Part shown: positions 37,940-61,600 of the stretch, one piece after another | Numbering within the stretch: position 1 is the first letter of the stretch | Layout: each line of letters opens with the position of its first letter | Source of the DNA: Echiichthys vipera | Taxonomy: Eukaryota; Chordata; Actinopteri; Perciformes; Trachinidae | Assembly (NCBI GenBank): GCA_963691815.1 | Contig: OY829652.1 | Location: forward strand, 19,924,486-19,988,485 | Length of the DNA: 64,000 nucleotides | Direction: 5' to 3' | Notes under the pieces: generated by a model | Databases searched by the model: none | What the model saw: the letters and a program-made list of their open reading frames with translations, nothing else | Told to the model about the DNA's origin: nothing | Translations under genes and position numbers: made by a program

Positions 37940-38337
37940 AGCTGTCCACGTAACAAGAAACTCTTGAGCAATTTTCCCATGAACTCCAGACAATGTCTGA
38001 CAAACCAAGTCCGGACATTGTCCAAAATTGCCCTTTTACACAATTAGCACAGAACAGGACATTGTCTGTCTCTGGAAATACTCAGTTTGGTTTAAGCGAG
38101 TGGTGGTGTCTGGGTAGAGCATGCAGGGGGCAGGACATAAGGCGGAATACCCTGCAGTCATGTAACTGGTTCATAATGTGGTCATAATAATAGTCTCTTT
38201 TTTCGATGTTACCAACAGAATCTGGTAAACTATTCAGTTAGACATTCTTGTTCCTATCTTCTTTACCCTTCTTCACTTTTGGATGTTTGTTTCACACCAG
38301 CTGCAAGGTAGAAATGTCATCAACAACCTTGTCCTGT
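37940..38337 (+). mobile_element. Dispersed repeat R2, copy 1
   Basis: It shares, in order, ATGAACTCCAGACAAT, GGACATTG, TTTGGTTTAAGCGAG, GGGGGCAGGACAT and TTCATAATGTGGTCATAATA with the region at about 50608-51060. The weaker similarity continues into CCTTCTTCAC and GATGT. Segment B1 is its right part. Class unknown; no ORF. Confidence 0.6.
38193..38337 (+). repeat. Duplicated segment B, copy B1
   Basis: 145 bases repeated at 38591-38735 with no difference that I can see. It directly abuts A2 on its right. Confidence 0.95.
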
Positions 38338-38589
38338 CAGGAAAACCTGATGATATCACAACTTGAGTTGCATTGTGGGAATATAGGATTTAGCATATTT
38401 GGAGCTTGACCTACAAGAGACTATATTACCAGTTTGTTGATATTCGGAAGAGGTAGAAAACTTGAGATGAGCCCATCTAATATCAAAGTGGAACAGGTAC
38501 AGTATATGGGGCCGTCTACATATGACCCTTTACACATCAACTCCAATGAAGCAGAAAACTCAAAAATAGCTTCTAAGTCTAACTGGACT
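38337..38589 (+). repeat. Duplicated segment A, copy A2
   Basis: Near-identical copy of 35765-36017. It is flanked on both sides by B copies, giving the order B1-A2-B2. Confidence 0.95.
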
Positions 38590-38590
38590 G

Positions 38591-38735
38591 GTCTCTTTTT
38601 TCGATGTTACCAACAGAATCTGGTAAACTATTCAGTTAGACATTCTTGTTCCTATCTTCTTTACCCTTCTTCACTTTTGGATGTTTGTTTCACACCAGCT
38701 GCAAGGTAGAAATGTCATCAACAACCTTGTCCTGT
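38591..38735 (+). repeat. Duplicated segment B, copy B2
   Basis: Identical copy of 38193-38337 by eye. Together with B1 it forms 145-base direct repeats around A2. Confidence 0.95.
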
Positions 38736-39504
38736 GACAAAAACTCTTTGTACCAGTGTTCACATTTCTGTCAAGATTTCCATAAAGCATCAATGTACTA
38801 TGTTTAAACATGGCTGAACATCCCTCTGTGTTAATGTCTTACACAAAATTCTCATTTCAGCCAGAAATATGGTGAATAACAGAAGCAGCTATTATCAATC
38901 ACAGGTGTATACACTCAGACATATAAATATATAATGTATATACATATTACACCGTGTAAATGTGTTGAGTACACATACAAGAAACCGCACACTAACAACA
39001 CATTTGCCTAATCCTCTGTAAGTCAGCAAAGTGCACATATTCCAGATGCACAAGCTGGAGTCCATTAAGAAACACATGCCACGCATATTCCCATTTCACT
39101 TGTATTAAATCATACTTACTGTGCTCGTATATTGGTCACATGTGGATGAGGAGCTGCCCTGACCACTGAGCCATTGAGATCTATCTTTGGACAGCAACCA
39201 GCTATTACGCCATGAATCAGACGGGAATGAATTTTGACTATCGGAAAGTAGAAGCATCTGATGTAAAGCCCTCGAGACTCACATAAACTCCACTCTGCAG
39301 AAACAGCGAGAGAAGACACTGATCATCTGCAGACTTAACCTCTGAAGTGTTCCCTACTCTCTCTCATTTCTGTCATATATATCTTTCAGAATTCACATTT
39401 TGCTATCATTCACAACCGTTCAAATGGAAGCTTCGTCCAGACTAAATGCCTTTTCTGGTTTAGCTGTAGTTGTAGTTGTATGTATCCTTTTTTGGAGTTA
39501 CAGT

Positions 39505-39732
<228 letters not shown>

Positions 39733-41503
39733 GCATTCACTTAAAATTGTATCCGTATCGGCTGGAATGTGCGAGTGTTTCACCCCTTATCCTGTTCATG
39801 AATGCAATTGTTTTGTTTATTTAATATGCATGTATACATTCCAGATTTAGGAAGAAGGCGGGATATGGATGTATGTGAGTACATGTCTGGGAATATTATC
39901 ACACTGTCTACTACTGGAAACTGTGCAGCTGCAGTTTTTCCCCATAAATTGTGGAGGAACTGCAGATAACTCAGGGTGTGGTACAGTTCTGCAAAATCAT
40001 GTGAAAATAATACAACACAGAGCTGAGCTTGTTTTTATTCTAGTGATTTTCATTCCACTTCACCATGCCAAGCCCACGTTTTTGCCTCTGTAGTAAATCT
40101 TCCACATTTGTTCTCTTGTTTTAAAGCAAATCAGCTGTAAAATGTCAACTGGATATAAAGTTGGATACAAAGTTATCAGCGTACATAAGCTCAGCAGATT
40201 CGTCTGGTTTACACGTTAACAGTAGAAGTTAGCAAAATATGCAGTTGACAGCCAGAAAGGAAGCCAGGTATTGTCTATCTCTGTCACGATTACTGAGAAT
40301 TTTGAGTGGTAAATAGTTTTCCATTATCATATTAACTATACTTCCTGACTAAACTAGACGCTTGGCAGACTTTGTATAAGTAACTAACATTTCCAAAATA
40401 TCTTAAATGCACTTCTGCACCATGATCATGATGCTACCAAATCTTCAGTAAGGAAAAGGGCCATCTCTTGGTCTGTCTCACTTATTCATTCATGCAGCCT
40501 CTTTCACTATCTCTATCTCTCCCCCTTTCTGTTCTCTCGGTTTTCTCTCACTCTAACTCTTTACTCTGTCTTTTGTGTAAATGAAGCTGGGGCCTCCCAG
40601 GGACATGAGCCCTGCTCCTGTAAAACTAATAATGACTGAGATTTGTGCAGGCTTAGCATTCTTTCTCCCTTTCAGTGCACGACACTGAGAATGGAGTGAG
40701 GGGAGGGGACGGGAATGGGGGAAAGGTCTAGTGGTAGGGTGGGGGGTGAGATCGGGGGAGATGTCCTACTTTGAGAGGGTGCAACTTCGGAAGTTGGTGA
40801 AAAAAAGAAGACAGAGAGGCCCCTTTCCCTAAAACACACCCCACGCTTCCATCTTTTTTTTTTGGACACATGATTGTCCAGACATATTCACATTCAGGTG
40901 TGTTCAAGTATTCCCTCCCGCACTGTCATAAAAATCATGCATATCCTGTCCCTAAGAAAAATCAGGAATGTAAACACGGATGTTGGGCGGTTAACAGTTA
41001 CAATTCATGCTTATACTCTAAGCTAGCAGTCAACAAGTATTTTCAAACCCAACACTTAGCAGAGCCATTTATTTCCCCTCCTACAATACCGCATGCAAGC
41101 AAAACATGTGAAGCAAAACCACAGAATATAAAATATACCCCAACCGCACACTGACACAACTCTGTCAAACTCACATAAAGATCACCAGATGTGCAGCGAG
41201 ATGCAACTAGGGGGCAAGTGGGAGGTCTCACACACACAACCCTATCTAATGCCCTCCCCTCCCTTCCTTCACCCCCCCCCCTCCCCTCCGCTCTCCTAGA
41301 GACATGTGCACACACTGTGCCAGCAGACAGTTCCAGCTCTCACCAACTGATGCAAAGACAGCTGCTGTTTCTCTCTTCCCCTGCTCCCCAAACTATTCCC
41401 CTTATTTTATTTCTTCCCTACACTGCCTCCATTCATCTCCTCTGTACTTTCCCCTTCTGTCCCTCTACTCTGTCATTCTGCCCTGCACTTTTCCTCAGGC
41501 GGA

Positions 41504-41509
41504 TATAAA
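41504..41509 (+). promoter_or_regulatory. wfdc1 TATA box (TATAAA)
   Basis: GGATATAAAAGCAGG lies 211 bases before the wfdc1 ATG, placing transcription start near 41535 and giving a 5' UTR of roughly 185 bases. Upstream sequence is C/T-rich, including a CCCCCCCCCCTCCCCTCC run (41271-41288) that could bind Sp/KLF factors. No other ATG with a good reading frame intervenes that would displace the start. Confidence 0.65.
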
Positions 41510-41719
41510 AGCAGGTCCCATTACAGCGAGAGGGCTTGTGTAATCTCTGGCTGCACATGAGCAACGGAGAGTTACTGCTTCAGCTGGAAAGGCACCACGA
41601 ACGCATAAAGGAAAAACTTTGGAATAAGGAGAGGAAGAAGGAATACCTCTGAGACAGGAAGTGAGGAGAAGGGAGGGAGACGCAGAAAGAGTTTGGAGTT
41701 GGGGTGCAGGACACAGACC

Positions 41720-53111
<11,392 letters not shown>

Positions 53112-53425
53112 AGTACGTTTTTAGCCACTTCAAACTATCATTTCATATTGAAAACCAACAAACTTTGCACCTTTATCTCCCTTTAAACTTGTGATTTCTG
53201 TTGTATCTGCTCCCAGATCAACCTAACCTCTGCCTCAGCTACGACCATGACACAACCTCAGACATCAGCCAGTCCTGTTTGATCTGCTCTCATCACACCT
53301 GAACTAGGATCAGATCTGACCTTTTGACCACATCTACAGCTGCTACCTCCTCTTTGCAGCCTGTCTTCAGTTACAGAATCCTTTAGGAGACAAGTCTGAC
53401 ATACAGTAGCCTATACAGCCAAAGA

Positions 53426-53431
53426 AATAAA
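53426..53431 (+). promoter_or_regulatory. Candidate wfdc1 poly(A) signal, proximal
   Basis: AATAAA about 315 bases after the stop, followed by a T-rich stretch and TGTCT. A second AATAAA lies at 53759-53764, so alternative 3' ends are possible. Confidence 0.45.
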
Positions 53432-53758
53432 TTATTTTTTTTTGTCTCTCTGTCTAATGTCTGTGAATGGATGGAGCAGAGGGTGTTGATGGTGAACCAG
53501 AGGAGAGGAAGGCAGGGTGTGTGCCAAAACTGTTCATCCAATGTCTCAAAAGGAAATAAGAATGCAATTTTTTTAATTTCTTTTCAGCCCTCTCCCTCTC
53601 TTCAAATCCTTCTTATTCTCAAAAACAAACTCTCTAACCTCAAGGCTGGTCAGCAGAGAAAATCAAGACCATGTGGTTGTGTTATTCATTCTGTCTTTTG
53701 TTCTCTGAAGGACGGTGCTCAAATTTCCTCATCTGAAATCTGGAACGTTTTATAGACA

Positions 53759-53764
53759 AATAAA
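53759..53764 (+). promoter_or_regulatory. Candidate wfdc1 poly(A) signal, distal
   Basis: AATAAA within ACAAATAAAAATAAC, followed by TTGTCTC within 25 bases. Which of the two signals is used cannot be told from sequence. Confidence 0.4.
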
Positions 53765-54846
53765 AATAACTTCCAGCTGCATTGTCTCTCATCTTTGAAT
53801 CAAATCCAAATGTGGTTTAATACTCTAAATAATAAGTCTAACTAAACTAATAAATGCCATATGAGTGTGTGAATTGTGTCAGAGTTAAAGGATTTGGAAC
53901 AGCTGTAGATTAGTTCCAGCAACAGATGCTGACTGTGATTCGTTGATTTGTTATGAAAAACAAAATAAATAGAAATATGATATTTTACACTGAAACGAGT
54001 GATTTGGGGTGGACTACCCCTTCAAAATCAAACTCTGCGTATATTGTACATGTAATTCATTTCCTGAAATAAACATAATAAACAAGTAAAACAAATATAT
54101 ATCATTGACGAATGATGTTTTAAACATTTCATATTTTCCAATAATCATACATAGTCTTTCTATAAAACATCACCCTATCACACCCCCTGTTGCATGGCAG
54201 ACATGAAAAAAGAGGGGCTTTTGAACAAAGCAAATAATGAACTAGTCAAAAGGTCTTCTGTGTTATTCTCAAACCAAACTAGTTTCAGTCAACTGTTCAA
54301 ACTTCAAATGGTGCTCAGTTTCACTGCTGTCTATAATAACAGGAGAATAAGCTGATCACATAATAAGCTGAAGGTGTCAAACAAAAAGCTGTAACCATTC
54401 TCTATGTGCAGAGCTAAAGGGATGTCTAACTGTTACTCTATGACTGGTGCTGCAATGTTGCCTTGTTTATTCTAAATAAACAACGCTGTTGAAATCAGTT
54501 GTTTTGTAATATTTTTCTGTTTCTGCAAGTCATCTTAGGATTCAGGTTACAAATTACAAATATTGTGACAAATCATGATTCCATTGCAATGAATAGACCA
54601 TTAACTTCTCTGTGTGTCCTGTGAAGTGTTTTGATAGTGCTGGTGATCATATATGGGTCTGTGTATGCTTTGACCAAATTTAGTTTGATATTTTTGTATT
54701 TTTTTTTTGTTTTTCCTTTTGAAAAAGGAAAAGGAAAAGCAGGTAACCCAGAAGTAAAATCAAATATTTGAAAAATAAAAGCAAAGAGGATAGTAGAGGT
54801 AAAATGAATGGATATATAGATACATACATACATAGATACATACTGT

Positions 54847-55433
<587 letters not shown>

Positions 55434-55851
55434 AGAAAAACAAATAGTGTTTGTGTATTGTGAGTTGTTAGCCTATTGTTAGCACTGATATTTAATCAGT
55501 AAGGCCAAGCTGATGTTTGCCCTCTATACCAGTAGATGGCATTATGAGAGTATTTAACTGTATGCCTGGTTTGTGTGTGCTCATAATTATGGAGGCTATG
55601 GATACATATGTATTTAATGATGTGTATTTGCTAGGCTATATGATGGTCCATCTTCTCTTATCCCTTTATATTTGACAATCCTTATATTATGCAAGTGAAG
55701 ATAATCCATGCATTTTAACCCCCTACTTCCACTGCCCTGGCTAGGACTAAACCCATTTTGGAAATCGGCCTTCATTTTTTAACTACAAACCTGTAAAGTT
55801 TCCTGACTACATCTTGCATGGCTACAATGACATGTGCTGACAAAATCTGAC

Positions 55852-55875
55852 TACAGACAGACAGACAGACAGACA
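55852..55875 (+). repeat. (CAGA)n microsatellite
   Basis: Five CAGA units beginning at CTACAGACAG. Confidence 0.9.
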
Positions 55876-55976
55876 CTCACACACATATATGTAGGCTATA
55901 AACACCTGGCAAAATATTAAAAACTGTCTCTGTGGTAGATCGCATTACAGATGTCTCACATTTTGCTTTGATGATG

Positions 55977-56054
55977 CACACACACACACACACACTCACA
56001 CACACTCACACACACACACATACACAAACACACACACACAAACACACGCACGCG

Positions 56055-56085
<31 letters not shown>

Positions 56086-56091
56086 ACAGTG
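55977..56091 (+). repeat. Interrupted (CA)n microsatellite
   Basis: CA dinucleotides with repeated TCAC, AAAC and CGCA interruptions, hence older than the pure tracts. Confidence 0.95.
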
Positions 56092-57619
56092 TCGCTGCTG
56101 CAGCCGGTAAAAACATATAATATGGGTACAGTATTTATGATTTATTGTGTAAAGCATTTTTTGGGTATTTTGAGAAGCGCTCTATGAATAAAATGATTAT
56201 TGTATGTTGTTGTGTATTATTGGTATTATTATTTATATTACTTGACTTTCACATGAATTTCTCCTTCCAGGATAGAGGTGCTTTTTATACACAATGTATA
56301 GTCTTAAATCATAAATGCAGAATCACATATTAAGCAAATCAGACATACACATTTTGGTCAGTCAGATAAATTATTTTTAGTCGAAGACAATAGGAGACAG
56401 ATGGTTCACATAAGGTGCAGAATTAGCTAAGTGGCACTCTACACCTGGTGTTATGGAGCCAATCAGTTACAGAGAGGGGAGCAGGTGTTTGTCTGCCCTA
56501 ATCAAGCTTTTTGCAAAGACAAAGTGATTATATTTGCCAAGCTAATTAAAGGTTCTTAAAATTATGTTCTTTCAGTTCTGGAGAGTTGCAGCTTTTCCAT
56601 TTATATGGTATTTTTCTATATTCAAACATATATCTTATGAGTGCAAGTTATGTTCTTCAGAGGTCCAGACTGTGGACAGTTTGCAAGACTGAGCTGAGAT
56701 TTGACAGATTATCAGAGATACATCACTGAAGAACTGTAGGTCTTTTTCACAGAAGACATGTCACAGTAGAAAAAAGAACAGGCAAATGAATGATAACTAA
56801 TTCAGTTCAGTTTTTAGTATTATACGTAACACTGGCGCCTTTCTTACGGTGATAAGTCAAAATGTCTGTTGAGAAATAGGCCTTTAGATAATACAACAGT
56901 TTTAGGCAGTGAAGCCAATAATTGCTGTTCTTGGATTGTTTGAGTTCAGATTGTGAGGCCTGTAATTAACAACATGAAACATACAGCATAAAAACTTGCA
57001 CTGTATTTCTCTCTCATTTGGAGGGGATCATTTTGGACATTAGTAGAGCTTTGTTTGGACTTCTTGGGGATAAGGCAGAGTTTTATTTCACAATAAGAGA
57101 CAAATCCCTCATAAAAGATGCACAATGTATCCATTGCGAGTGCTTTATCTAATCTTCAGCTTTTTAGCTTCAAATCCCAGGCAGACTAAGAGAGCGAATC
57201 CATAACTTTGCCTATTTTTAATCAGTCTTTTTAATTGTAAATTCTCCCATTATACAATATGTATCATACTTTATCAAGCTAGATCAATTGACACAGAATA
57301 ATGTGACAAAATCCTTATAATAATACCATTCCCTAATGTTCTAGCTCTTACATAATCTCCTGGTGCAGTAGGTTTTAAGAAATACATTTTTAAACAGAAA
57401 AAAATTAATTAATTAAGTTAATCTGCATTAACCTTCTTGTACTTATTAACTTTTAAAAGACGTATTGTATTGTTATAAGCATCACTGTGCACATTTGCAA
57501 TCCTGGGGTTAAATTAAAATCTGTACAATCAGGAAATGATGTGTTAAAAATGTAATGCTAACCCTACAGTAGGCCTATGTGGAAAATGTATAGCCCAGTG
57601 GGTGTCTGTATCTCCCTTT

Positions 57620-57860
57620 GTCTCGCGCTCTCTCACGCTCCCCTCTCTGATACACGCGCCCGCACGTGAGCACCTGCCTCAAAGGTAGAATCAAATTGTC
57701 AGTGAGCACTTAAACAGCCATTGTGTTTTGGATTAGCCGGTGGTGGTAACGCTCCGCAGCACACAGACTGTCCTCTGTGTGTGTTAGCACCGGGTCGGAG
57801 ACTATTGGACATGTCCCGCATGGCCGCTTCATCACTGCTGCCTTGTTGATTTATTTCATT
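57620..57860 (+). promoter_or_regulatory. CpG-rich promoter/leader of an unnamed gene, with a uORF
   Basis: CpG dinucleotides are dense here (TCTCGCGCTC, CACGCGCCCGCACGTGAG, ACCGGGTCGG) against an AT-rich background. The stretch ends directly at the candidate start codon at 57861. A 12-codon upstream ORF (57811-57849) with a second internal ATG in good context (CGCATGGCC) precedes the main ATG and could damp translation. No TATA box is evident. Confidence 0.5.
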
Positions 57861-58551
57861 ATGAGCGCGCCGAACAAATCATCAGAGAAAAGGTTAGTGC
57901 AATATTCTCTTGTGTGTCTTTGGACAATACGTTGCCTTTCATGTTTCGTTACACAGTCTTTGAATCATTCTTTAGAGCTAGATATTAATTTCGCCTAGCC
58001 TTTCTAAATAATCACCCTAACTCATGCAGTCTCATATGTCTGCTAGTTAGATGTGTTTGTTTTTTCTTGTCAGGTACCTACCATTCACAAAAGTTGTTTA
58101 TCTTCTAACTGATAGCTTAGGCTGTTTGAGACTATCTACTGTACACTCTAGTTTATAGCACCAGAAACTTTCTGAGTGACTTGACACCTCCATAAATCAG
58201 GCAGAGCTCAATGTGTTTAATATAAGACAAACCAAACGTGTGCCCAGAAGGTGTCAGTGTAGTTTATGCAAAGGCTGCTCCAATGTAAAAGGCTCTTCAT
58301 CTTACAGTTGTGACTGTCCATAAGAAAAAGCATTTTACAAATTCATGTCATTTAAACACTGGACAACATAAGCTGCTTTGTTTATTTTTTAGAACCATGA
58401 GTATCATTGAATAATAACCATGCATATGCAATAGGACGTTTATGTGCTGTTATATTAAACTCAGAACTTTCCTCTGGACAGAATTGGCTCCAAAAATAAG
58501 CTGGAAAGGCTATTGAAGGAAAGAAAAGGCACCTTTCCACTGCTGATCAAG
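57861..58551 (+). CDS. 5' end of an unrecognised gene, first two coding exons
   Basis: Exon 1 (57861-57892) starts ATGAGCGCGCCG and ends AAAAG|GTTAGT in phase 2. Exon 2 (58482-58551) follows a good acceptor (tttcctctggacag) and ends ATCAAG|GTAAAG in phase 0. Joined, they give 34 residues, MSAPNKSSEKR then IGSKNKLERLLKERK and GTFPLLIK. It is a basic, lysine-rich N terminus with no signal peptide or membrane segment. I do not recognise the protein. In human the next gene after WFDC1 is, as I recall, ATP2C2, but the sequence does not resemble the N terminus I remember for it. I could not place further exons in 58.6-64 kb, so the gene would continue beyond the window or these exons could be chance. 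Confidence 0.45.
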
Positions 58552-58580
58552 GTAAAGCTATTAATAAATGTATTAAGTAT

Positions 58581-58582
<2 letters not shown>

Positions 58583-58665
<83 letters not shown>
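58583..58665 (+). repeat. (TG)n microsatellite
   Basis: About 80 bases of pure TG, starting about 30 bases after the donor of the exon at 58482-58551. Confidence 0.98.
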
Positions 58666-58669
<4 letters not shown>

Positions 58670-61600
58670 TGTTTTTTTATTGCCAGCCTGACCGATTCAG
58701 TACATTAAATTATAGTGGTGGCCATGGGTTTTTTGTGTGCCTCCAAGCAACCCTACACCCTGTGTCGATCTGCCGGCCATTAAATAAATGTTATTTAGGT
58801 GATTGTGTGCACTCAGCAGAAGTGATTTATCAGGGAACATACTCTTCCTAGTGATGTTCTTGGCCTGCATCACTGAACCATCTGAGAGAGGTGCCCTGTT
58901 CCTATTTGCAAATGTTTGGAGAGCAAAATTACACAACCCTGAGCTATTATAAGGTCACAAACTGTATCTGAGCTCTTGACACTACAAGAGCTCCTCTTCC
59001 TGGAGAGTTCCACAACTTTCATCTCTGCCCTACAAGGACACGTTTATGCAGCAGTGGACTTATTCAACCCCTTCTTTTAGGGGATTAGAGTGTCCCAAAG
59101 CCCCTCTGACCTCCCTCACTGAGCTCCTATAGGAAACTTTTGTACTTACTATTGATTAAACTTTGAAGAGAGACCTCTATGCCATGAGGGCGGACAAGCA
59201 AGTAGTTCTAGGACACCGCCCCTCCTCTACATCAAAATTCATTTATTTTTAATTAATTGTATTTATTAATTATTTCTCGTCCTATGCGGTCAATGAGTAG
59301 CATGTAATGCACTTTCTCTAAAAAAGAATTAACTAACTGCATTGACATTATTTATCTTATCTCTCATCTCTGCCGAGCTGAGCGTGACACTTTTGAGGCG
59401 AGGAAAGCTTGTCCCTTGTTGAAAGCTTGTTGAAAGCTTGAATTTACAGGGCTTGGATGAGATTTTGGGATGATATGAGGAGCGCCCATCACTTCCACAT
59501 ACGCAGTCATTAATAGGTTGCACATGCACATAGCTCAATCTATGGGATGAATACATGGGACCTTGGGGCGGTAATCTCTCCCCAAATCATCAATCAATCA
59601 AACTTGTTTTCAAACAACTTGGACCTGCATCAGTGCGACATGACAACCACTGAGAGAGGAAAAGAATATGATTGCTCATTTTATCAGAGGTTTGTAAAAA
59701 GCCTGGTGCATATGACCTGAAGCATCTTTCTCGAAAAAAAGGAAAAAATCCTTCAATAAAATGATTTGCAAAATTAAATGCGGAAACATCTGAAAGAAAA
59801 CAAAGTAAGTTTAGTTGTGTTCAGTTCAGTAACCAAAATGTGTCAATTATTATCTTAAAACTATGTTTTTGAGGTTATTGATTGGAACCAAATATGAACT
59901 GTGTTTGTGTACATTAGGCTATATTGACACACAATCTTATCTCTGTTCCTTGTCAGAAAAGGTTCAATTTATTAAAAAAATAAAAAAAATCCATCGGCCG
60001 GCCAGCGAAGCAGGAATGACTAAATTTCTTTGCTGTGGTACACTGTACTGATCATTCACTTCTGGTCGTCTCACTCTAGAGCTCATGGTTTATTCAGGCT
60101 CTATAACAGAGACGGTTTGATGAGGAAATGGATGAATAGGGAGGAAACATACTGTAATGTAGGCAACATATGGATTCGGATATGAATGAATATGTGTGTG
60201 TCTGTGTTTGTGTTGGGGGGGGGGGGGGGGGGGGGGGTTAATGGCCACCGGAACATGAGTCAAAAGAATAATAATCATCACAGCCAGTATCAGTAAAATA
60301 TAGAATTGTAATCCCATCCTGATCACAGCACTTTAAAGAAGACCCCTTGAATAGATATTCTCATTAATGAGTAATGGCCAAAAGACACACAAGAACGCTA
60401 AAAATCTTTGAACATCAGGGAGAAATTGGAAAGAGCTGCATCTGAGGCATCATTTGAAGTTTATTTGGTGTATACTGTGAGTGGAATCAATATTCAAGAG
60501 TCAGTTCAAAAGATTTTCCCCTTTTTCGAAGTTTGGATATAAATAGAGGGCATTTGCATCATTACAAATACCAGCTGCTGCTCTCAGGGGATGCACTGTA
60601 ACCCTTCAAGATGTGAAATGCCATGAGACTGTAGCAGGTAGTTTGTTTTCATGTTTATAGCTTTCGTGCTGTCCACCTTTGGCATTCAAGCCTTCTTTTT
60701 ATATCAGGAGATGCTACTCAGGAGTCCATCTACTCGCTGAGGGCTAACCTTAAAGATCCATGCCAAATTATATATACTGTAGTGAGTCTACGTTTAGGAC
60801 TACAGAGAGGGTGTCTAGGGTGATAATCAAAATATTTGCGAAATAGTTGCAGATCTTTTAATTAAGCTCTCCCTGCAGCCCTATATAAAAACAATGGCAC
60901 TGCACCCTGTCAGATCATGACATTGATTATTTTTTTGTGCACTAACTTCGTGACCTCAGCTTTGTTTATCAGGGCAGACTCATGCACCTGGCCCCTCTTT
61001 TACCCCCACAGACTGTGGAATAGGGAGTGTGCCTCCCCATTATTCTGAAGAACCCTGCCCCTGATAGGGTTTCTCATCACAGCTTTGTCCTTTGTTGACA
61101 CCGGACCCCCTGAATTAAAGGCAGTCATTTAAAGAGGGAGTGATCACCTCTGCTGAATTACAAGCTGATATCAGTATCATAGAGCACAGGGTTCACACTG
61201 CCACCGGCTGTCTATGAATTCTATTATCACCAATATAATGCTGTCCTTTATAATCACCTATCTACTTTTTTTGTCCAGTTCATGTTGATGCGTGTTTGCA
61301 AGCATTCATGTGTGTAAAAAAATGTGCTGTCACATGGCCCTTACTTCTCAACATGTGCATCTCCATCTAGCACCGTTAAGGAACCTGACATAGCAGCATC
61401 CTCTGTGCTGTGGATGACTGTTATCCTTCTAAGTGGTCCACACAGGACTGTGAAAGCCTGGGGTGTGCTGCCATGTCAGGTTTCCATGGTGAGGAGGTGC
61501 TCCAGAGAGCACAGCTGGACTGAGACACTCCCCAAGTCTGATAAACATTAATTGGATTTACAAAGAATGCTGGGTAAACAACCACCCAGGGAGTTTTGTT

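Larger units (their letters stand above)
36018..38192. other. Segment between A1 and B1, absent from the A2-B2 copy
   Basis: This 2175-base stretch separates A from B in the first arrangement and is missing in the second, where A2 and B2 are joined with one extra G. It contains the DR1 pair, the telomere-like tract and the left part of an R2 repeat copy. It lacks GT-AG ends, so it is not a spliced-out intron. Confidence 0.7.

Noticed and set aside
36018..38192. The segment missing from the A2-B2 copy as a spliced intron, making A2-B2 a retrocopy
   Set aside because: The segment does not start with GT or end with AG, and neither A nor B codes for anything; there is no poly(A) tail.
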